Shown: positions 60,072-64,000 of the stretch, in pieces | Layout: every line of letters begins with the position of its first letter | Numbering within the stretch: the first letter of the stretch is position 1 | Source: Allopontixanthobacter confluentis | GTDB taxonomy: Bacteria; Pseudomonadota; Alphaproteobacteria; Sphingomonadales; Sphingomonadaceae | NCBI RefSeq assembly: GCF_009827615.1 | Contig: NZ_WTYU01000002.1 | Location: forward strand, 1-64,000 | Direction: 5' to 3' | DNA length: 64,000 nucleotides | Program-made: the position numbers and the translations under genes | Notes under the pieces: generated by a model | Seen by the model: the letters and a program-made list of their open reading frames with translations, nothing else | The model's database searches: none | What the model was told of the DNA's origin: nothing

Positions 60072-61985
60072 TTATTTTTCGGTCAGAACCAGCCTGTCCA
60101 CCGTGCCTTGCGTCACCGAATGATAGCCGCTTCGCGTATCGGCATAAATCCGCTTCGCAATGGGCCCGCCCCATTCGCCCTCTTTCATCAAGGTTTCGAA
60201 CAGGGGCGCGACAAATTTGCGGCGGCCCACCGTGGCGAGGAATTTTTCCGCCACCGGCACAGCCGGTGCATACCGGTTGCCCAGAGCCAGTTCGAGCCAG
60301 GCAAACAGGATTTCATTATTGCCCGATTGCGACAGTCCCAGATCAGCATCGAGCGCCGCCAGCTTCTGCTGTGAAAGGTCGCGCGGCAATTTGGCCAGCA
60401 GACGCATCCGTTCCGCCGTGGTCCACCCAGCCCAGGCTGCCTTGGACACGCGACCAGTGGCACCATAGGCCGCAGCTGCGCTGTCCACTGCGGCAAAGGC
60501 GGATGCCTGCGGGCGCGCCACATTGGCAGGAAGGCCGGGTTCGTAAACCCACGCATCCAGCATCAGTTTGCGTTCAAGATCGGCGTCCCCCTTCACCAGA
60601 TTGGCGCGGATATCGGCCAGGAACATGGCCGATGTGGCAGGCTGGAACGCGTGCCGGTCAAACCAGCTGCGCAGATAGGCGTCGAATTTCTCGCGCCCGA
60701 CAATGGTTTCTACAGTGCGCATGAACACTGCGCCCTTGTCATAGATGATGCCGCCAGCTCCGCCATCAGGCGTGGCTTGCGCCGGGGCGAGATGCAGCGC
60801 GGTAATGGGGGCATCACTGCCTTCTTCTGCCAGCGCTTCTTCGGCAGATGCAAAGCTGAGGGCAGCTTCCTGCTCGGCACGCCGCGTGCCGTACAGCTTT
60901 TCGACGATGCGGTTCTCGAAATAGCTGGTCACACCTTCGTTGAGCCAGCTGTCAGACCAGTTGGCATTGGTTACCAGATTGCCCGACCAGCTATGCGCCA
61001 GTTCATGAGCGACAAGGCCGGTCAGGCTGCGGTCACCGGCAATGAATGTGGGGGTCAGGAACGTCATGACCGGGTTTTCCATGCCGCCATAAGGGAAGCT
61101 GGGAGGCAGAACGATCATGTCATAGCGGCCCCAGCGATAGGGGCCGTAAAGCGCCTCTGCTGCGTCCACCATCTTTTCGGTATCGGCCAGTTCGGCAGCC
61201 GCCCGGTCCAGCATGACAGGTTCGGTCCATACGCCGGTGCGCGGGCCCAGTTCGCGAAAGGCAATGTCCCCTGCGGCAATGGCAATGAGGTACGGCGCGA
61301 CCGGCTTGTCCATTGTAAAGCGGAAGGCACGGCGGCCTGCGCCAGCGGCAACCGGCGGCGATGCGGTGAGGCCGGACATTACCACCGTCAGCGGCTGCGG
61401 CGCGGTAATGCGCGCATCCCATGTCTGGCGGATGCCGGGGCTGTCCTGCGTAGGGATCCAGCTGCGGTTGAGCGTGGGCTGGCCCTGGCTGAGCAGATAG
61501 GGATGTTTGCCGCCGGCCGTCTGTTCAGGCACCAGCCACTGCAACGCTTCTGCATTGCGGGCAACATAGGTGATCACGATGGTGCGGGCATCACCCATGG
61601 TTACCGTAACCGGCGCGCCCTTGCCCGCCTGCTGCGCGCCCACCGTATAAGGCAGCGCCGTGCCCGAACGATCCTTGACCGAGAGGATTTCCAGCCCGTT
61701 ACTGTCGAGCACCACCGTGTCGGCACCCGTCTTTGCCAGAATGTCGAGCGCGGCTGTGCCGCTGACCTGCCGCGCGTCAAAATCAAGCGCCAGATCCAGC
61801 GCCACATGGGTAACGCGGGCAATTTCAGGCCGGGCATAACTATAGGGGTCTGCCGCATCGGCGCTGGCCAGAACCGGCGAAACCATTGGGGTGGCCTTGG
61901 ACGAAAGGGGTGCAGTTTGCAGCGTGGCTGCGGGCACCGCACAGGCGCTCAGCAAAAGCAGGGACAACGGGGCCAGATTACGCAT
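60072..61985 (-). CDS. M1-family metallo-aminopeptidase lipoprotein
   Basis: 637 residues from ATG 61985 (GGAG 8 bases upstream). Lipoprotein signal LAPLSLLLLSAC. The M1 catalytic domain has the GAMEN-like exopeptidase motif as YGGMENPVMTFLTP, the zinc site HELAHSW (HExxH) with the third ligand in NEGVTSYFENRIVE, and a C-terminal helical domain resembling leukotriene A4 hydrolases (KLMLDAWVYEPGLPAN). It hydrolyses N-terminal residues from peptides in the periplasm. Confidence 0.93.
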   Translation of the reverse strand: MRNLAPLSLLLLSACAVPAATLQTAPLSSKATPMVSPVLASADAADPYSYARPEIARVTHVALDLALDFDARQVSGTAALDILAKTGADTVVLDSNGLEILSVKDRSGTALPYTVGAQQAGKGAPVTVTMGDARTIVITYVARNAEALQWLVPEQTAGGKHPYLLSQGQPTLNRSWIPTQDSPGIRQTWDARITAPQPLTVVMSGLTASPPVAAGAGRRAFRFTMDKPVAPYLIAIAAGDIAFRELGPRTGVWTEPVMLDRAAAELADTEKMVDAAEALYGPYRWGRYDMIVLPPSFPYGGMENPVMTFLTPTFIAGDRSLTGLVAHELAHSWSGNLVTNANWSDSWLNEGVTSYFENRIVEKLYGTRRAEQEAALSFASAEEALAEEGSDAPITALHLAPAQATPDGGAGGIIYDKGAVFMRTVETIVGREKFDAYLRSWFDRHAFQPATSAMFLADIRANLVKGDADLERKLMLDAWVYEPGLPANVARPQASAFAAVDSAAAAYGATGRVSKAAWAGWTTAERMRLLAKLPRDLSQQKLAALDADLGLSQSGNNEILFAWLELALGNRYAPAVPVAEKFLATVGRRKFVAPLFETLMKEGEWGGPIAKRIYADTRSGYHSVTQGTVDRLVLTEK

Positions 61986-62138
61986 CAAATTCTCCGGTAA
62001 TTAAATGGGCTTCATGCCTGCCACACTGCATCTTTCGGGCAGCTGAAGCCAGTTCAGCCATGGGGATGCCGCACCCAGCCACTGTGCGCAAGTGCTTGCA
62101 GTGCCTCACGATTGCCATATGCGGGGTGGGTCAGGCGG

Positions 62139-63008
62139 TCAGCTCCACACCGCTTCTGGCGGCAGGCTCATCAGGATCGCGTCGATATTGCCGCCGGTCT
62201 TGAGACCGAACAAGGTGCCCCTGTCATACACCAGGTTGAATTCGGCATAGCGCCCACGCCACTGCAATTGCTGCAATTTGTCTGCATCGGTAAATTCACT
62301 GTCCATGCGCCGGCGCACCAGTTTGGGATAAATGCCCAGAAAGGTCTGGCCCACATCCTTGGTAAAGGTGAAATTGCGTTCCCATGATGCATCATCTGTG
62401 CATTCCAGATGATCATAGAAAATCCCGCCCACACCCCGGTGGCACTGGCGGTGGGGGATATAGAAATAGTCGTCAGCCCATTTCTTGAAGCGGTCGTAAT
62501 AGGTGGGATTATGGCCCGCGCAGGCGGCGCGGAAGGCAGCGTGAAAATCCGCCGTATCCTCTTCGTAGGGAATGGGCGGGTTCAGATCGGCGCCCCCGCC
62601 AAACCAGCTTTTGCCCGTGGTCAGGAACCGGGTGTTCATATGCACGGCTGGCACATGGGGGTTGGCCATATGTGCCACCAGGCTGATGCCCGTGGCGCAA
62701 AAACCGGGGTTATCCGCGCTGGCGCCGTTTACAGAAGCAGCAAAATCCGGCGCAAAATTGCCCCTTACGGTCGAAACATTCACGCCGACCTTTTCAAACA
62801 CCTTGCCTTTCATCACCGCGCGCACGCCGCCGCCGGGGTCTTCATTGCCGTCCTCCTCGCGCTGCCACGGCGTATATTCAAAGCAGGCATCGCTGCCAGC
62901 TTCCCGCTCGATCTGTTCAAATTCCCGACAGATATCGGTGCGCAGGGTTTCGAACCATTCCTTTGCGCGGACGGTATGCTGAATATCAGGATGGGGGGCT
63001 TGGGTCAT
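62139..63008 (-). CDS. hemF: Oxygen-dependent coproporphyrinogen III oxidase
   Basis: 289 residues from ATG 63008 (GAGG 7 bases upstream). FEYTPWQREEDGNEDPGGGV, MKGKVFEKVGVNVSTVRG, GISLVAHMANPHVPAVHMNTR, TGKSWFGGGADLNPP, CDRxF-type AGHNPTYYDRFKKWADDYFY and HRGVGGIFYDHLE are the HemF signatures, with catalytic His and Asp residues in place. It converts coproporphyrinogen III to protoporphyrinogen IX in haem synthesis under aerobic conditions. It is divergent from the PdeM-like gene. Confidence 0.96.
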   Translation of the reverse strand: MTQAPHPDIQHTVRAKEWFETLRTDICREFEQIEREAGSDACFEYTPWQREEDGNEDPGGGVRAVMKGKVFEKVGVNVSTVRGNFAPDFAASVNGASADNPGFCATGISLVAHMANPHVPAVHMNTRFLTTGKSWFGGGADLNPPIPYEEDTADFHAAFRAACAGHNPTYYDRFKKWADDYFYIPHRQCHRGVGGIFYDHLECTDDASWERNFTFTKDVGQTFLGIYPKLVRRRMDSEFTDADKLQQLQWRGRYAEFNLVYDRGTLFGLKTGGNIDAILMSLPPEAVWS

Positions 63009-63154
63009 GGTCCTCAAATCTTTTCAGGTCGGGCGCGGCGCTGGCCGCTTTGCTGGTGCAGACCCAATGCAATTTTACACAAGGACGCACTTTGACGCAG
63101 GTCAACTCTGCCTGCTGCCTTGCCAATTTGAAACCCCTGCGGCAAGTGGGGCGC

Positions 63155-63883
63155 ATGGTTCCCCTTTCGTTCGCCAATGAAGAATTTTTCCTGACAGAGG
63201 GCCGCGCTGTGTTCTGGCCGCGTGAAAATGCGCTGCTGGTGGCTGACCTGCATCTGGAAAAGGCCAGCTTTTATGCGACCCATGGCCAGATGCTGCCGCC
63301 TTATGACAGCCGTGAAACGCTGGAACGGGTCGCATTGGCGATTCGCGAAACAGGCGCACGGCGGGTGTTCACCCTGGGCGATAATTTTCATGATAATGCC
63401 GGCACCGGCAGGCTGGAGCCCCATGCCGCGGGCATGCTGGCCGCATTGACCAGGGCGACTGACTGGGTGTGGATTACCGGCAATCACGATCATGCGATGG
63501 AAGCGCAGGCCGGCGGAACGCTGGCGCATGAACTGGAAGTGGCCGGTATGGTCCTGCGCCATCAGGCCAAGGCCGGCGAAACCCGCCCCGAATTTTCCGG
63601 CCACTATCATCCGCGCCTGCACATCACTGTCCGGCAGCGCCGAATCCGGCGGCCTTGCGCGGTTGTCAGCCGGGATGCTTCGGGTTCCGGCCGCATGATC
63701 CTGCCCGCTTTCGGCGCGCTGACGGGCGGAATGGACGCGGCAGATCCGGCAATATTGAAAGCGATGCAGCCTGCCAGCACCATTCATGCCATGCTGCCGG
63801 CAGGCGGCAAACTGGTGCAGTTTTCCTTGTGGACCAGCCCCCACCCGGCCGGGGCGGCAGAGGGCGCTGCCAGCGGGGCGTAA
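63155..63883 (+). CDS. pdeM: PdeM-like metallophosphoesterase (ligase-associated DNA damage response type)
   Basis: 242 residues from ATG 63155. Calcineurin-like motifs: ALLVADLHLEKASFYATHG (D-x-H), VFTLGDNFHDNAG (GD), WITGNHDHAME (GNHD) and EFSGHYHPRL (GHxH). The LLVADLHLEKASF opening and length are those of the PdeM endonuclease family, often found beside an Lhr-type helicase and an ATP-dependent ligase. Those partners are not in this window. The longer opening at 62963 runs antisense through hemF and is rejected. Confidence 0.88.
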   Translation: MVPLSFANEEFFLTEGRAVFWPRENALLVADLHLEKASFYATHGQMLPPYDSRETLERVALAIRETGARRVFTLGDNFHDNAGTGRLEPHAAGMLAALTRATDWVWITGNHDHAMEAQAGGTLAHELEVAGMVLRHQAKAGETRPEFSGHYHPRLHITVRQRRIRRPCAVVSRDASGSGRMILPAFGALTGGMDAADPAILKAMQPASTIHAMLPAGGKLVQFSLWTSPHPAGAAEGAASGA

Positions 63884-64000
63884 CCCCAATTCAACAGCGG
63901 CAGGAAATCGTGCCAAATTCCGCAGAACCCCTAGCGCTTGGGCCGATTACGCATTAAGTAGCAGCCTCGTTAGAAACAAATTCAGGAGACTGCCCCATAG

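Noticed and set aside
62963-63154. Upstream extension of the PdeM-like gene
   Set aside because: It runs antisense through the hemF start and lacks phosphoesterase similarity; the family start fits ATG 63155.

Overview
The window looks like chromosomal DNA of an alphaproteobacterium of the order Sphingomonadales, probably Erythrobacteraceae. That call rests on high GC, a Caulobacter-style cpa/tad pilus cluster, Ku/LigD, a TonB receptor next to a flavin-dependent halogenase-like gene, and protein sequences typical of the group. It is inference from recognised families, not from a search.

Layout. (1) 1-5846, minus strand: the N-terminal ~1948 residues of a giant repeat protein (type I secreted, adhesin-like) that runs off the left edge. 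It is the largest gene here. It contains a ~570 bp block that recurs almost unchanged 1497 bp away. (2) 6393-19662, minus strand: a nearly gap-free Tad/Flp pilus operon. In transcription order it holds flp pilin, cpaB, cpaC, a small lipoprotein, a TadG-like protein, two TadE-like pseudopilins, cpaE, cpaF, tadB, tadC, tadD, cpaA, an M23 peptidase, a small membrane protein and a J-domain protein. A stem-loop separates the pilin from cpaB. (3) 20048-28194: a membrane protein, a HerA-like ATPase, an unrecognised exported protein, a secreted TolB-like/amidohydrolase gene split by one in-frame TAG, and a small conserved-looking protein. (4) 28264-40690: a beta-glucan (laminarin-like) utilisation locus with a GH16 lipoprotein, a FucP-type transporter, a GH3 lipoprotein, a second MFS transporter, a LacI regulator, a TonB-dependent receptor and a divergent tryptophan-halogenase-like flavoenzyme. 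TGTGAACGTTCACA-like palindromes lie in front of the receptor/halogenase pair and the GH3 gene, which suggests one LacI regulon.

(5) 40691-55685: an accessory, partly decaying region. It has an 800 bp AT-richer gene-free stretch, a membrane-anchored SMI1/KNR4 protein, and remnants of a tyrosine integrase (internal TGA), a NERD nuclease (internal TAA), an Rrf2 regulator (internal TAG) and two glyoxalase-fold genes. It also carries intact modules: a ku-mgtC-ligD end-joining operon; an HxlR regulator divergent from a small VOC/DUF1428/DHFR-like/GST operon with a candidate operator between them; and an MFS transporter.

(6) 55686-64000: core genes. These are tRNA-Ser(GGA), a periplasmic cyclophilin-like protein, a small exported protein, a VOC protein coupled to a RelA/SpoT homologue, an M1 aminopeptidase lipoprotein, hemF and a PdeM-like phosphoesterase.

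The most promising points are the Tad operon with its extra M23, J-domain and EF-hand-bearing components, the MgtC-like gene embedded between ku and ligD, the candidate LacI operators joining a halogenase-like enzyme to glucan uptake, and the apparent deletion that fused the 5' ends of a divergent Rrf2/methyltransferase pair.
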